Origin: an uncultured Eubacteriales bacterium | GTDB lineage: Bacteria > Bacillota_A > Clostridia > Oscillospirales > Oscillospiraceae | Direction of reading: 5' to 3' | Length of the DNA: 7,851 nt | Assembly (NCBI GenBank): GCA_949739085.1 | Contig: CATIYU010000313.1 | Coordinates: 1 to 7,851 of the forward strand | Shown: one piece after another, positions 1 to 6,746 of the stretch | How positions within the stretch are numbered: the first letter of the stretch is position 1 | How the letters are laid out: each line of letters starts with the position of its first letter | Notes under the pieces: generated by a model | Seen by the model: only the letters and a program-made list of their open reading frames with translations | Database searches by the model: none | Told to the model about the DNA's origin: nothing | Made by a program: the position numbers and the translations under genes

Positions 1-53
1 ATGGGGATCTGGTAAATGCGGTTGGACTGGTAGAGGGACTGCTTCTTCTCCAT
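1..53 (-). CDS. Unidentified protein, N-terminal fragment cut by the window edge
   Basis: Only the first 17 codons are visible, reading MEKKQSLYQSNRIYQIP and then running off the left edge. The ATG at 53 is preferred because an AAGGGG Shine-Dalgarno stretch lies 8 bases upstream of it. An in-frame ATG at 59 would leave only 2 bases of spacing and is less likely. The gene lies downstream of the hut terminator in the same direction, so it is probably a separate transcription unit, although I could not find a convincing promoter between 54 and 131. The fragment is too short to assign a family, and hydrophilic start residues give no sign of a signal peptide. Confidence 0.6.
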   Translation of the reverse strand, partial: MEKKQSLYQSNRIYQIP

Positions 54-131
54 AGTCATTTCCCCTTTTCCACGGTTTTTTCCATTTTACGGCCTGTCCA
101 CCGCAAATGGAAGCAAATCCTGTCGGCAGGG

Positions 132-173
132 AAAATAAAGGGCCGCACAGCTGTTTTAACAGCCGTGCGGTCC
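132..173 (-). terminator. Intrinsic terminator of the hut operon
   Basis: Read on the minus strand, 173 to 140 forms a hairpin with arms of about 15 bases, with one A-C mismatch and one G-T wobble, closed by a short TTAA-type loop. It is followed directly by the T-rich tract TTTATTTTC at 139-131. It begins only 10 bases after the fchA stop codon, which marks the end of the histidine-utilisation operon. On the plus strand the hairpin is not followed by a T-run, so it looks one-directional. Confidence 0.92.
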
Positions 174-182
174 TTCTATATG

Positions 183-815
183 TTACGCCTGGATTATCTT
201 CTCCACTTCCGCGTAAATGCCGTTGGCCAGGGCCTCCGCCTCCCGGAGGACGGCCTCGCCCTCCCGCCGGAAGCTCTCCGCCTTTTCCCGGTCCTTCAGA
301 CTGCCAATATTGATAAGCACGTTCAGCCACGCGCCCTTCACCGCCGCCAGCAGGTCCAGGGCAGCGACGCCCAGGTCGCTGGCCGCGCTGGCGTTGAAGC
401 CCTCCAGGAGGGTTCTGGCGTTTTGCAGCGACGCCAGGGACAGCCGCATGGTCTCCAAGGGGGCCTCCGTGGAGGCCAGAGTCCCCGCCTGGATGGCCTG
501 AGAGCGTGCGGAACGCTCCTCATCGGTGTTTTTCGGCATCTTGAAGGCGGCGGAGACCAGGTTAAACGCCTCCGTGTCCCGGTCGATCTGGGCCGTGAGG
601 GCCGCAACGTAGGGGAGGCCCCGGTCCAGCGCCTCCTGGCACCGCGCCCGGCTGTCCTCGTACTTTTTAGACCCGATGGTGAGGCCAGCCACCATGGTAA
701 CCAGGCCCGCGCCCTGGGCCCCGCACAGAGCCGAGGCGCTGCCGCCGCCGGGGGCGGGGGCGTCGGAGGCCATGGTGTCCAGGTAGGCGCTTACTGTCAT
801 TTCCGTCAGCTTCAT
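183..815 (-). CDS. fchA: Formimidoyltetrahydrofolate cyclodeaminase
   Basis: This 210-residue cytosolic protein is the cyclodeaminase that converts 5-formimino-THF to 5,10-methenyl-THF and ammonia, the last step of THF-linked histidine degradation. It matches the stand-alone FchA / FTCD C-terminal domain family in length (about 200-210 residues). The diagnostic glycine-rich folate-site motif PAPGGGSASAL sits at residues 20-30, and the family motif TIGSKKY at 46-52. In animals this domain is fused behind the formiminotransferase; here it is a separate gene. Its ATG overlaps the hutI stop in the sequence ATGA (4-base overlap), and an AGGTGG Shine-Dalgarno lies 7 bases upstream, so translation is probably coupled to hutI. 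It is the last gene of the operon, followed at once by a terminator. The symbol ftcA/fchA varies between annotations; the function is well supported by motif and neighbours. Confidence 0.93.
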   Translation of the reverse strand: MKLTEMTVSAYLDTMASDAPAPGGGSASALCGAQGAGLVTMVAGLTIGSKKYEDSRARCQEALDRGLPYVAALTAQIDRDTEAFNLVSAAFKMPKNTDEERSARSQAIQAGTLASTEAPLETMRLSLASLQNARTLLEGFNASAASDLGVAALDLLAAVKGAWLNVLINIGSLKDREKAESFRREGEAVLREAEALANGIYAEVEKIIQA

Positions 816-2047
816 GCTTTGACCACCTCTCCGTTCTTAATGACCGTCCCCGCCAGATTGCTGCCGAAGCGGTACACCAGCATTTCCATGTCAGGGGCGT
901 TCCAGAGGACAAGGTCCGCCTGTTTCCCCTCCTCCAGCGTGCCCAGCCGGGCCTCCAGGCCCAGGGAGCAGGCGGCGTTCACCGTCACCGCCGTAAGCAC
1001 CTCCTCCGGGGTCATGCGGTACTTGAGGTACCCCATGCACATGGCCAGCTGGAGGTTCAGGGACGGGCAGGAACCGGGGTTGAAGTCCGAGGCGATGGCC
1101 ACGGGAATCCCCCGTGCGATCATCTCCCGGGCGGGAGCAAAGGTCTTGCCCAAGTAGAAGGAGGTTCCCGGCAGAAGGTCCGCGATGACGCCCGCTTTTG
1201 CCATGGCGTCCATCCCCCGCTCACCGGTGGCAATGAGGTGCTCCGCCGATACCGCCCCCAGCTCTCCAGCCAGGGCCGCGCCGCCGATTTCGTCAATCTC
1301 GTCGGCGTGGATGCGGACGCGCAGGCCCAGCTTCTGGGCCTCCTGCAGCATTTTCCGGCTCTGGGGCACGTCAAACACACCTGTTTCACAGAACACATCG
1401 CAGAACCCGGCCAGTTTTTCTTCCACAACCACGGGGAGCACTTCGGTGCAGAGCATGTCAATGTACGCCTCTGCCCGGTCCGCGTACTCCGGCGGAATGG
1501 CGTGGGCCCCAAGGAAGGTGGAGACCACCTCCATCTTGTGGGCCTCCTGCAAACGCTTATTTACCCGGAGCTGCTTGAGCTCGTTCTCCCGGTCCAGGCC
1601 GTAGCCGCTCTTGGACTCCACGGACGTGACCCCCAGAGAGAGCATCTCGCCCAGAAAGCCCATGGACTTCTCAAAGAGCTCCTCCTCTGTGGCGGCCCGT
1701 GTCTTGCCCACCGTGTCCAGGATGCCGCCCCCAGCCCTCAGGATGTCCAGATACCCGGCCCCCTGGAGCTTCAGCGGGATCTCGCCCTGGCGGTAGCCGC
1801 CGAAGACCATATGGGTGTGGCAGTCAATGAGCCCCGGCGTCGCCAAGCGTCCGGCGGCGTCCAGAACGGTCTCCGCCCGCCCGGCCCCCTCCGGGAGCGC
1901 ACCGTCCGAGGTGATGGCCCGGATGCTGCCGTCCTCCACCAAAACAGCGGCGTTATGCAGCTTTTGGTTCTCGCCCTGCTGGGGGCCCCGGTGGGCAAAG
2001 CTGCCCGCCGGGGTTTGCAGGACGCCGATATTTTTAATGAGCAGCAT
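812..2047 (-). CDS. hutI: Imidazolonepropionase
   Basis: HutI is a cytosolic metal-dependent amidohydrolase that hydrolyses 4-imidazolone-5-propionate to N-formimino-L-glutamate, the third step of histidine breakdown. The protein has 411 residues, the usual length of the family. The metal-binding HxH lies in GLIDCHTHM (H77, H79), further ligands are expected at H247 in RIHADE and D321 in ASDFNPGS, and H270 in SAEHL is the expected catalytic histidine. ESKSGYGLD at 144-152 is a typical imidazolonepropionase signature that separates it from other amidohydrolases. The ATG at 2047 follows AAGGAG at 5-6 bases; this Shine-Dalgarno overlaps the TAA stop of ftcD. Only 9 bases separate it from ftcD, and it overlaps fchA by 4 bases. 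All expected key residues are present, so the gene looks intact. Confidence 0.96.
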   Translation of the reverse strand: MLLIKNIGVLQTPAGSFAHRGPQQGENQKLHNAAVLVEDGSIRAITSDGALPEGAGRAETVLDAAGRLATPGLIDCHTHMVFGGYRQGEIPLKLQGAGYLDILRAGGGILDTVGKTRAATEEELFEKSMGFLGEMLSLGVTSVESKSGYGLDRENELKQLRVNKRLQEAHKMEVVSTFLGAHAIPPEYADRAEAYIDMLCTEVLPVVVEEKLAGFCDVFCETGVFDVPQSRKMLQEAQKLGLRVRIHADEIDEIGGAALAGELGAVSAEHLIATGERGMDAMAKAGVIADLLPGTSFYLGKTFAPAREMIARGIPVAIASDFNPGSCPSLNLQLAMCMGYLKYRMTPEEVLTAVTVNAACSLGLEARLGTLEEGKQADLVLWNAPDMEMLVYRFGSNLAGTVIKNGEVVKA

Positions 2048-2056
2048 GGCGTCTCC

Positions 2057-2953
2057 TTACAGGATGTAGTTTTCCAGGACCTGCTTTTGCTTGTCAAAGT
2101 TCTCAATTTGCAGGTAGTACTCCGCCGCGTCGATGAGCGCGTTCATGGGGGTGAGGCCCACCACCTCGGTGCCCACCACGGTGACGCCCCAGCGTTTGGC
2201 CTCGGCCTTCACTAGCTCCACCACCCGGTAGAGGGGGGTCCGGTTGAAGTCGGTCATATTGATGGACACCTGAGCGATGTTCCGCTCCTCCAGCATGACC
2301 CCCAGGGCCTTCACGCAGTCGAAGCCGCCGTTGGACCGGCGGATAATCTTGGCGATGGCGGAGGCGATGGAGAGGTCGCTGGTGCTGAGGTTGATGTTGT
2401 AAGCGATGAGGGGCATCCGGGCCCCCACGGCCACTACGCCCGCAGTGGGGTGGATGGTCCTGCCGCCGAAATCCGGCTCCCACTCCGGCTGAAGCACCTT
2501 TTCCGCCATGCCCTCAAACTGCCCCTTCCGGACGCTGGCCAGGTTCACCCGGTGGGGGGCGCTGGCGGAGTCCTCATAGAGGAACACCGGCATATTGGCC
2601 TCCTCCCAGATCCGGCGGCCCACCTGCTTGGAGAGCTCCACGCACTCCTCCTTGGTGACGTCCTTCACCGGCACAAAGGGTACCACGTCCACCGCGCCCA
2701 TCCGGGGGTGCTCGCCCTGGTGCTGGGTGAGGTCGATGAGCTCCGCGGCCTTCTTCGCCAGGGCCACAGCGGCGTTCTCCACGCCCTCGGGGCTGCCCAA
2801 GAAGGTGATGACCGTGCGGTTATGGCTGGCGTCGGAGCTGTAGTCCAGCAGAGTGACCCCCGCCGTGTGCCGCACCTCGTCCACCACCGCCTCAATGACT
2901 TCCGTTCTTCTCCCCTCGCTGATGTTGGGGATGCATTCTACCAGTTTTGCCAT
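2057..2953 (-). CDS. ftcD: Glutamate formimidoyltransferase, monofunctional
   Basis: The enzyme transfers the formimino group of N-formimino-L-glutamate to tetrahydrofolate, giving L-glutamate and 5-formimino-THF. The 298-residue protein corresponds to the N-terminal formiminotransferase domain of animal FTCD and lacks the cyclodeaminase domain, which is encoded by fchA two genes downstream. The family start motif CIPNISEGR is at residues 7-15. H82 in the EHPRMGAVDVVPF block falls at the number of the catalytic histidine of the pig enzyme. HPTAGVVAVGAR (168-179), QVSINMTDF (228-236) and EVVGLTP (263-269) are further conserved segments. An upstream in-frame ATG at 2971 would add six residues inside hutU; the ATG at 2953 is chosen because GGAGG lies 9 bases before it and family members start close to the CIPN motif. 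The gene begins one base after the hutU stop, so translational coupling is likely. Confidence 0.95.
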   Translation of the reverse strand: MAKLVECIPNISEGRRTEVIEAVVDEVRHTAGVTLLDYSSDASHNRTVITFLGSPEGVENAAVALAKKAAELIDLTQHQGEHPRMGAVDVVPFVPVKDVTKEECVELSKQVGRRIWEEANMPVFLYEDSASAPHRVNLASVRKGQFEGMAEKVLQPEWEPDFGGRTIHPTAGVVAVGARMPLIAYNINLSTSDLSIASAIAKIIRRSNGGFDCVKALGVMLEERNIAQVSINMTDFNRTPLYRVVELVKAEAKRWGVTVVGTEVVGLTPMNALIDAAEYYLQIENFDKQKQVLENYIL

Positions 2954-2954
2954 A

Positions 2955-4973
2955 TCAGTTTTCCTCCACAAGTCGATTGATGAGTTCGTCGCTGGCCAGA
3001 TAGGGAATCGTGATCTGCCCCCTGTCGCCGTAGGTCTGGTTGTAGCGGGCGGAGGTCTCGATGGACGCCTCGTTCCGGGCCCAGTTCCGCCGGGCCACGC
3101 CGCCCATTACATCCCACATCATAGCGGAGCGGATCACCTCGTCCACCCGCCTGCTGCCGTCCAGCACCAAGCCAAAGCCGCCGTTGATGGCCTTGCCAAT
3201 GCCCACGCCGCCGCCGTTGTGGAGGGCGCAGAGGCTCATACCCCGGGCGGCGTTGCCGGCGAAGCACTGCACTGCCATATCCGCCATGACGTTGGAGCCG
3301 TCCTTAATGTTGCTGGTCTCCCGGAAGGGGGAGTCAGTGCCGGAGACATCGTGGTGGTCCCGTCCGATCATTACGGGGCCGATCTCCCCACGGCGCACCA
3401 GCTCGTTGAATTTCAGCGCGATATCCCGCCGGCCCTCGGCGTCCTGATAGAGGATACGGGCCTGCGTACCCACCACCAAGCGGTTTTTCTCAGCGTCCCG
3501 GACCCAGATGTAGTTGTCCCGGTCCTGGAAGCGGCGCTCCGGGTCAATGCAGCCCATAGCGGCCTCGTCGGTCTTATGCAGGTCCTCGGGTTTGCCGGAG
3601 AGGCACACCCACCGGAAGGGGCCGTAGCCGTAGTCAAAGAGCATGGGGCCCATGATATCCTCCACGTAGGAGGGCCAGATAAAGCCGTCCTTCTCGTCCA
3701 CGCCGTTTTTGGAGATCTCCTTCACGCCGCTGTCGTAGATGGCCTTCATGAAGGAGTTGCCGTAGTCGAAGAAGTAGGTGCCCTTGGCGGTGAGGCGCTT
3801 GATGACCTCAAAATGCCGGTGGAGGGTCCCGTCCACCCGGCGACGGAACTGCTCCCGGTCGCTGTGGAGCAGCTCCGTGCGCTCCTCAAAGGTCATGCCC
3901 ACGGGGCAGTAGCCGCCGTTATAGGCGTTGTGGCAGGAGGTCTGGTCGCTGAGGAGGTCGATTTTGAAGTCGTGGACGTCGGCGTACTCCAGCAGATCCA
4001 CGATGTTGCCGTGGTAGGCGATGCTGATGGTCTCCTTGCGGTCCAGATACTCCCTGGCGGTGGCGAAGACCTTGGACAGGTCCGACTCCACCACGTCCAC
4101 CCAGCCCTGGCTGTGGCGGGTCTCAATACGGGAGAGGTCCACCTCCGCGAAGATGCCCACAGCGCCCGCGATATTGGCGGCCTTGGGCTGTGCGCCGCTC
4201 ATGCCGCCCAGGCCGGAGGAGACGAAGGTGTGGCCACGCAGGTCGCCCATGGGGTCCACGCCCAGGAACTTGCGGCCCGCGCCGAGAATCGTGTTGAAGG
4301 TGCCGTGGACGATGCCCTGGGGGCCAATGTACATCCAGCCGCCGGCGGTCATCTGGCCGTAGTTGGCCACGCCCAGCTCCTCGGCGATCTCCCAGTCGTC
4401 AATGTTGTCAAAGAGGCCCACCATCAGGGCGTTGGTGATGATGACACGGGGCGCCTCGGGCCGGGAGGGGAAGAGGCCCACCGGGTGGCCGGACTCCACC
4501 ACCAGGGTCTGGTCCTCGGTCAGCTCCTCCAGGTATTTTTTAATAAGGCGGTACTGGAGCCAGTTCTGGCAGACCTGGCCAGTCTCGCCGTAGGTGGTCA
4601 GCTCATAGGGATAGAGGGCCACGTCAAAGTCCAGGTTGTTGTCGATCATCACTTGGAAGGCCCTGCCCTCCACGCACTTGCCCTTGTACTGGTCAATGGG
4701 TTTGCCGCAGATGCGGCCCTCGGGGCGGAAGCGGTAGGCGTAGATGCGGCCCCGGGTGCGCAGCTCCTCCAGAAATTCCGGGGCCAGCTGCTCGTGGAGC
4801 TCCTCGGGCACGTACCGCAGGGCGTTGCGCAGGGCCAGCTTGGTCTGCTCCGGCGTCAGCCGGAATCCCCGGTCCGGGGCCCGGCGGACGCCCTCCGCAA
4901 AGGCGGGGTACGCCGGGAGGGAGCCGTCCAGCTTGATGGTCATGGCGTTGGCGATTTCTTGATTAGTCAGCAT
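2955..4973 (-). CDS. hutU: Urocanate hydratase, long (animal UROC1-like) form
   Basis: Urocanase adds water to urocanate using a tightly bound NAD+ as electrophile, forming 4-imidazolone-5-propionate in the cytosol. At 672 residues it is roughly 115 residues longer than the classical Pseudomonas/Bacillus HutU (about 555) and close to the human UROC1 length (about 676). Segments recall the animal enzyme: PIDQYKGKCV (92-101), YGQMTAGGWMYIGPQGIVHGT (205-225), and near the C terminus WDVMGGVARRNW (620-631). The glycine-rich stretch SGLGGMSGAQPKAA (253-266) is expected to contact NAD+, and C457 in GPFRWVCLSG is the likely equivalent of the conserved active-site cysteine. The ATG at 4973 follows GGAGAGG with good spacing. 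It starts 37 bases after hutH, with no hairpin in the gap. The reading frame is uninterrupted and the gene looks functional. The function is certain; the subfamily call rests on remembered motifs. Confidence 0.95.
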   Translation of the reverse strand: MLTNQEIANAMTIKLDGSLPAYPAFAEGVRRAPDRGFRLTPEQTKLALRNALRYVPEELHEQLAPEFLEELRTRGRIYAYRFRPEGRICGKPIDQYKGKCVEGRAFQVMIDNNLDFDVALYPYELTTYGETGQVCQNWLQYRLIKKYLEELTEDQTLVVESGHPVGLFPSRPEAPRVIITNALMVGLFDNIDDWEIAEELGVANYGQMTAGGWMYIGPQGIVHGTFNTILGAGRKFLGVDPMGDLRGHTFVSSGLGGMSGAQPKAANIAGAVGIFAEVDLSRIETRHSQGWVDVVESDLSKVFATAREYLDRKETISIAYHGNIVDLLEYADVHDFKIDLLSDQTSCHNAYNGGYCPVGMTFEERTELLHSDREQFRRRVDGTLHRHFEVIKRLTAKGTYFFDYGNSFMKAIYDSGVKEISKNGVDEKDGFIWPSYVEDIMGPMLFDYGYGPFRWVCLSGKPEDLHKTDEAAMGCIDPERRFQDRDNYIWVRDAEKNRLVVGTQARILYQDAEGRRDIALKFNELVRRGEIGPVMIGRDHHDVSGTDSPFRETSNIKDGSNVMADMAVQCFAGNAARGMSLCALHNGGGVGIGKAINGGFGLVLDGSRRVDEVIRSAMMWDVMGGVARRNWARNEASIETSARYNQTYGDRGQITIPYLASDELINRLVEEN
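2963..2967 (-). promoter_or_regulatory. Shine-Dalgarno site that fixes the ftcD start
   Basis: GGAGG on the minus strand lies inside the last codons of hutU, 9 bases before the ATG at 2953. It is the reason for preferring that start over the in-frame ATG at 2971. It also means ribosomes finishing hutU pass over the ftcD initiation site. Confidence 0.8.
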
Positions 4974-5010
4974 ATATTTCCTCTCCTATTTCAAACTTTC
5001 CGTAAGATTA

Positions 5011-6534
5011 TTAGCGCAGCTGGCCGCAGACGTCCTCGGCGGCCTTCACGATCTCGCCCGCCGCCACCATCTCCTCGCAGCGGACCATGAGGGGATGCAT
5101 TACCACGTCCTCCTCAATGGGGGGCACATCCCGGCGGATGCGGCTGTAGACCGCGCTGGTGGCGGGAGAGAGCTGGTCCTCCCCCCGGAGCCAGAGAGCC
5201 TGGGCGGCGGCAAAGAGCTCGATGGAGAGCACCTTCCGGCTGTTGTCCAGAATCAGGCGGGCCTTGCGGGCGGCGGTGGTGCCCATGCTTACGTGGTCCT
5301 CCTGCCCGGCGGAGGAGGGGATGGAATCCACAGAGGCGGGGTGGGCGTAGACCTTGCTCTCGCTGACCATGGAGGCGGCGGAGTACTGGGCGATCATAAA
5401 CCCGGAGTGGACGCCGCCGTGCTTGGTCAAAAAGGCGGGCAGGCCGTTGGAGAGGGAGGGGTTCACCAGCCGCTCAATGCGCCGCTCGGACACGTTGGCG
5501 AACTCCGCCAGGGCGATGCCCAAAAAGTCCATGGCCAGGGCCACCGGCTGTCCGTGGAAGTTGCCGCCGGAGATGGCCTCGTCCTCGTCGGGGAAGATAA
5601 TGGGGTTGTCGGTGACGGCGTTGATCTCGTTGGCCAGCACGCCCCGGACGTACTCAATGGCGTCCCGGCTGGCCCCGTGGATCTGGGGCACGCAGCGGAT
5701 AGAGTAGGCGTCCTGGACCTTGTCGGGATTCAGCTCCAGGGCCAGACGGCTGCCCTCCAGGATTTGCAGCAGGTTTTCCGCGCAGTCCTGCTGGCCCTTG
5801 TGGCCCCGGGCGGCGTGGATCTTGTGGTCAAACGCCTTCTTGATGCCCAGCTGGGCCTCGCAGGTCATGGCGGCGGCGATGTCAGCCGTCTTGGCCAGGC
5901 AGAACGCGTCCCAGAGGACGTTGCAGGCAATGGCGGTCATGATCTGGGTGCCGTTGATGAGGGCCAGACCCTCCTTGGCGGCCAGCTCAATGGTGGGGAT
6001 CCCGGCGGCGGCCATGGCCTCCCGTCCCGGCATCCGCTTGCCCTGGTACTCGGCCTCCCCTTCCCCCAGCATCACCAGCACCAAATGGGCCAGCGGGGCC
6101 AGGTCGCCGCTGGCGCCCAGAGAGCCCTTCTCGGGAACAATGGGGTGGACGCCCCGGTTGAGCATGTTCAGCATGGTCTCGATGGTGGAGAGGCGGATGC
6201 CGGAATTGCCCCGGGCCAGGGCGTTGCAGCGCAGCAGCATGGCGGCCCGGACCACCTCGGTGGGCAGGGGCTGGCCCATGGCGCAGGAGTGGCTGATAAT
6301 CAGGTTCCGCTGGAGGGCGGCGGTCTGCTCCTCGGGCACAAAGGTATCGGAGAACTTGCCGAAGCCGGTGGTGAGGCCGTAGACCACCGCCTTTTCCGCC
6401 AGCTTTTTGTCCACGTAGGCCCGGGTCTTATTGATGGCCTTCTTGGACTCCTCCGTCAACTCCACCTGCTCGCCCTGCCGGGCGGCGGCGATGACCTGCT
6501 CCAGAGTGAGGCTCTTTCCGTCAATTGCAATCAT
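5011..6534 (-). CDS. hutH: Histidine ammonia-lyase
   Basis: HutH removes ammonia from L-histidine to form trans-urocanate, the first and committing step of the pathway, as a cytosolic tetramer of the aromatic amino acid lyase family. The 507-residue length is standard (the Pseudomonas putida enzyme has 510). The Ala-Ser-Gly triplet that cyclises into the MIO electrophile is at 141-143 in GSLGASGDLAPL. Other active-site elements are Y52 in VYGLTTGFG, H82 in SHSCAMG, N194 in LINGTQ, Y277/R280 in DAYSIRC, FHGQP at 326-330 and QEDHVSMG at 411-418. GGGGGA lies 6 bases before the ATG at 6534. It is the first gene of the operon, with a sigma-A-type promoter about 55 bases upstream. The histidine-specific SHSCAMG context and the hut neighbours argue against phenylalanine or tyrosine ammonia-lyase. 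No defects are seen. Confidence 0.97.
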   Translation of the reverse strand: MIAIDGKSLTLEQVIAAARQGEQVELTEESKKAINKTRAYVDKKLAEKAVVYGLTTGFGKFSDTFVPEEQTAALQRNLIISHSCAMGQPLPTEVVRAAMLLRCNALARGNSGIRLSTIETMLNMLNRGVHPIVPEKGSLGASGDLAPLAHLVLVMLGEGEAEYQGKRMPGREAMAAAGIPTIELAAKEGLALINGTQIMTAIACNVLWDAFCLAKTADIAAAMTCEAQLGIKKAFDHKIHAARGHKGQQDCAENLLQILEGSRLALELNPDKVQDAYSIRCVPQIHGASRDAIEYVRGVLANEINAVTDNPIIFPDEDEAISGGNFHGQPVALAMDFLGIALAEFANVSERRIERLVNPSLSNGLPAFLTKHGGVHSGFMIAQYSAASMVSESKVYAHPASVDSIPSSAGQEDHVSMGTTAARKARLILDNSRKVLSIELFAAAQALWLRGEDQLSPATSAVYSRIRRDVPPIEEDVVMHPLMVRCEEMVAAGEIVKAAEDVCGQLR

Positions 6535-6589
6535 ATTCTATCCCCCATTAATTTCATTGTATTGCGTATGTGCAAAATGGTATATTGCC

Positions 6590-6617
6590 ATTATATAATC
6601 CGCCTGTGATTTGTCAA
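6590..6617 (-). promoter_or_regulatory. Sigma-A-type promoter of the hut operon
   Basis: On the minus strand there is a perfect -35 TTGACA (6617-6612), a 16-base spacer, and a perfect -10 TATAAT (6595-6590). Transcription should start near 6583, giving a leader of about 50 bases before the hutH ATG at 6534. The leader ends in the GGGGGA Shine-Dalgarno and holds no terminator-like hairpin, so attenuation control is not evident. With two consensus hexamers the core promoter is intrinsically strong apart from its slightly short spacer, so control by a bound regulator would be expected. Confidence 0.85.
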
Positions 6618-6619
6618 TA

Positions 6620-6634
6620 ATTTTCGTTGAAAAT
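6620..6634. promoter_or_regulatory. Candidate operator dyad next to the hut -35 box
   Basis: The plus strand reads ATTTTCGTTGAAAAT, two perfect 6-base arms around a 3-base centre, only 2 bases upstream of the hut -35 hexamer. Relative to the predicted start this is about -38 to -52, a position typical of activators that touch RNA polymerase, although a repressor could also act there. The half-sites resemble those of the CodY box, but CodY arms are separated by one base, so the spacing does not fit. The T-N11-A layout would suit a LysR-type regulator. The binding protein is unknown. Confidence 0.45.
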
Positions 6635-6672
6635 CCAAAAATATATAACAATTTAGTCAAGTAACAGATTAA

Positions 6673-6688
6673 TGTGTAAGAAGTCACA
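6673..6688. promoter_or_regulatory. Crp/Fnr-like dyad in the divergent intergenic region
   Basis: The plus strand reads TGTGTAAGAAGTCACA; the minus strand therefore reads TGTGA, six bases, ACACA, nine of ten positions of the Crp/Fnr-family palindrome TGTGA-N6-TCACA. It is centred about 98 bases upstream of the predicted hutH start and about 62 bases upstream of the predicted spoVAD start. Crp/Fnr-family regulators occur in Clostridia, but no such gene is visible here and a match of this size can arise by chance. Confidence 0.3.
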
Positions 6689-6707
6689 GCTTTCCAGCCT
6701 ATCTGGC

Positions 6708-6736
6708 GGATAATCTTGTTAAAATTGCGCATACTG
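6708..6736 (+). promoter_or_regulatory. Forespore (sigma-G/F-like) promoter of spoVAD
   Basis: GGATA (6708-6712), a 17-base spacer and CATACTG (6730-6736) resemble the Bacillus sigma-G pattern GHATR-N17/18-CATNHTA, with one mismatch in each box. Transcription would start near 6743, about 46 bases before the spoVAD start codon. spoVA operons are known sigma-G targets, which makes the match more credible than its score alone. Sigma-F has an overlapping preference and cannot be excluded. Confidence 0.55.
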
Positions 6737-6746
6737 GCTGACAGCA

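Noticed and set aside
82..120. Sigma-A promoter for the left-edge gene
   Set aside because: A TAAAAT-like -10 exists at minus-strand 90-85, but the only TTG-type -35 (TTGCTT) is 21 bases away, too far for a credible promoter.
119..130. CCTG-TCGG-CAGG mini-inverted repeat left of the terminator
   Set aside because: A four-base-pair stem is expected by chance in GC-rich DNA and is not linked to a gene signal.
165..1157. Plus-strand open frame of 330 codons opposite fchA and hutI
   Set aside because: It starts within the end of fchA, right beside the hut terminator, and has shadow-frame composition.
1238..2215. Plus-strand open frame of 325 codons opposite hutI
   Set aside because: It mirrors hutI and the end of ftcD, with no domain signature and no promoter or ribosome site.
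2853..5090. Plus-strand open frame of 745 codons opposite ftcD and hutU
   Set aside because: It is antisense to two well-identified enzymes, has low-complexity V/A/G/H/L-rich composition typical of a GC-biased antisense frame, and lacks any recognisable motif or ribosome site.
6538..6591. 17-codon histidine-containing leader peptide (MAIYHFAHTQYNEINGG) before hutH
   Set aside because: Tempting as an attenuation leader because it has two His codons, but its ATG overlaps the TATAAT -10 box and lies upstream of the expected transcription start, so it would not be in the mRNA. No attenuator hairpin follows.
5095..6609. Plus-strand open frame of 504 codons opposite hutH
   Set aside because: The translation is dominated by G, V, H and Q as expected for the complement of GC-rich codons; hutH on the other strand has every catalytic motif.
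6619..6635. CodY binding box upstream of hutH
   Set aside because: The half-sites ATTTTC and GAAAAT are present but separated by three bases instead of one; alignment to the 15-base consensus gives several mismatches.
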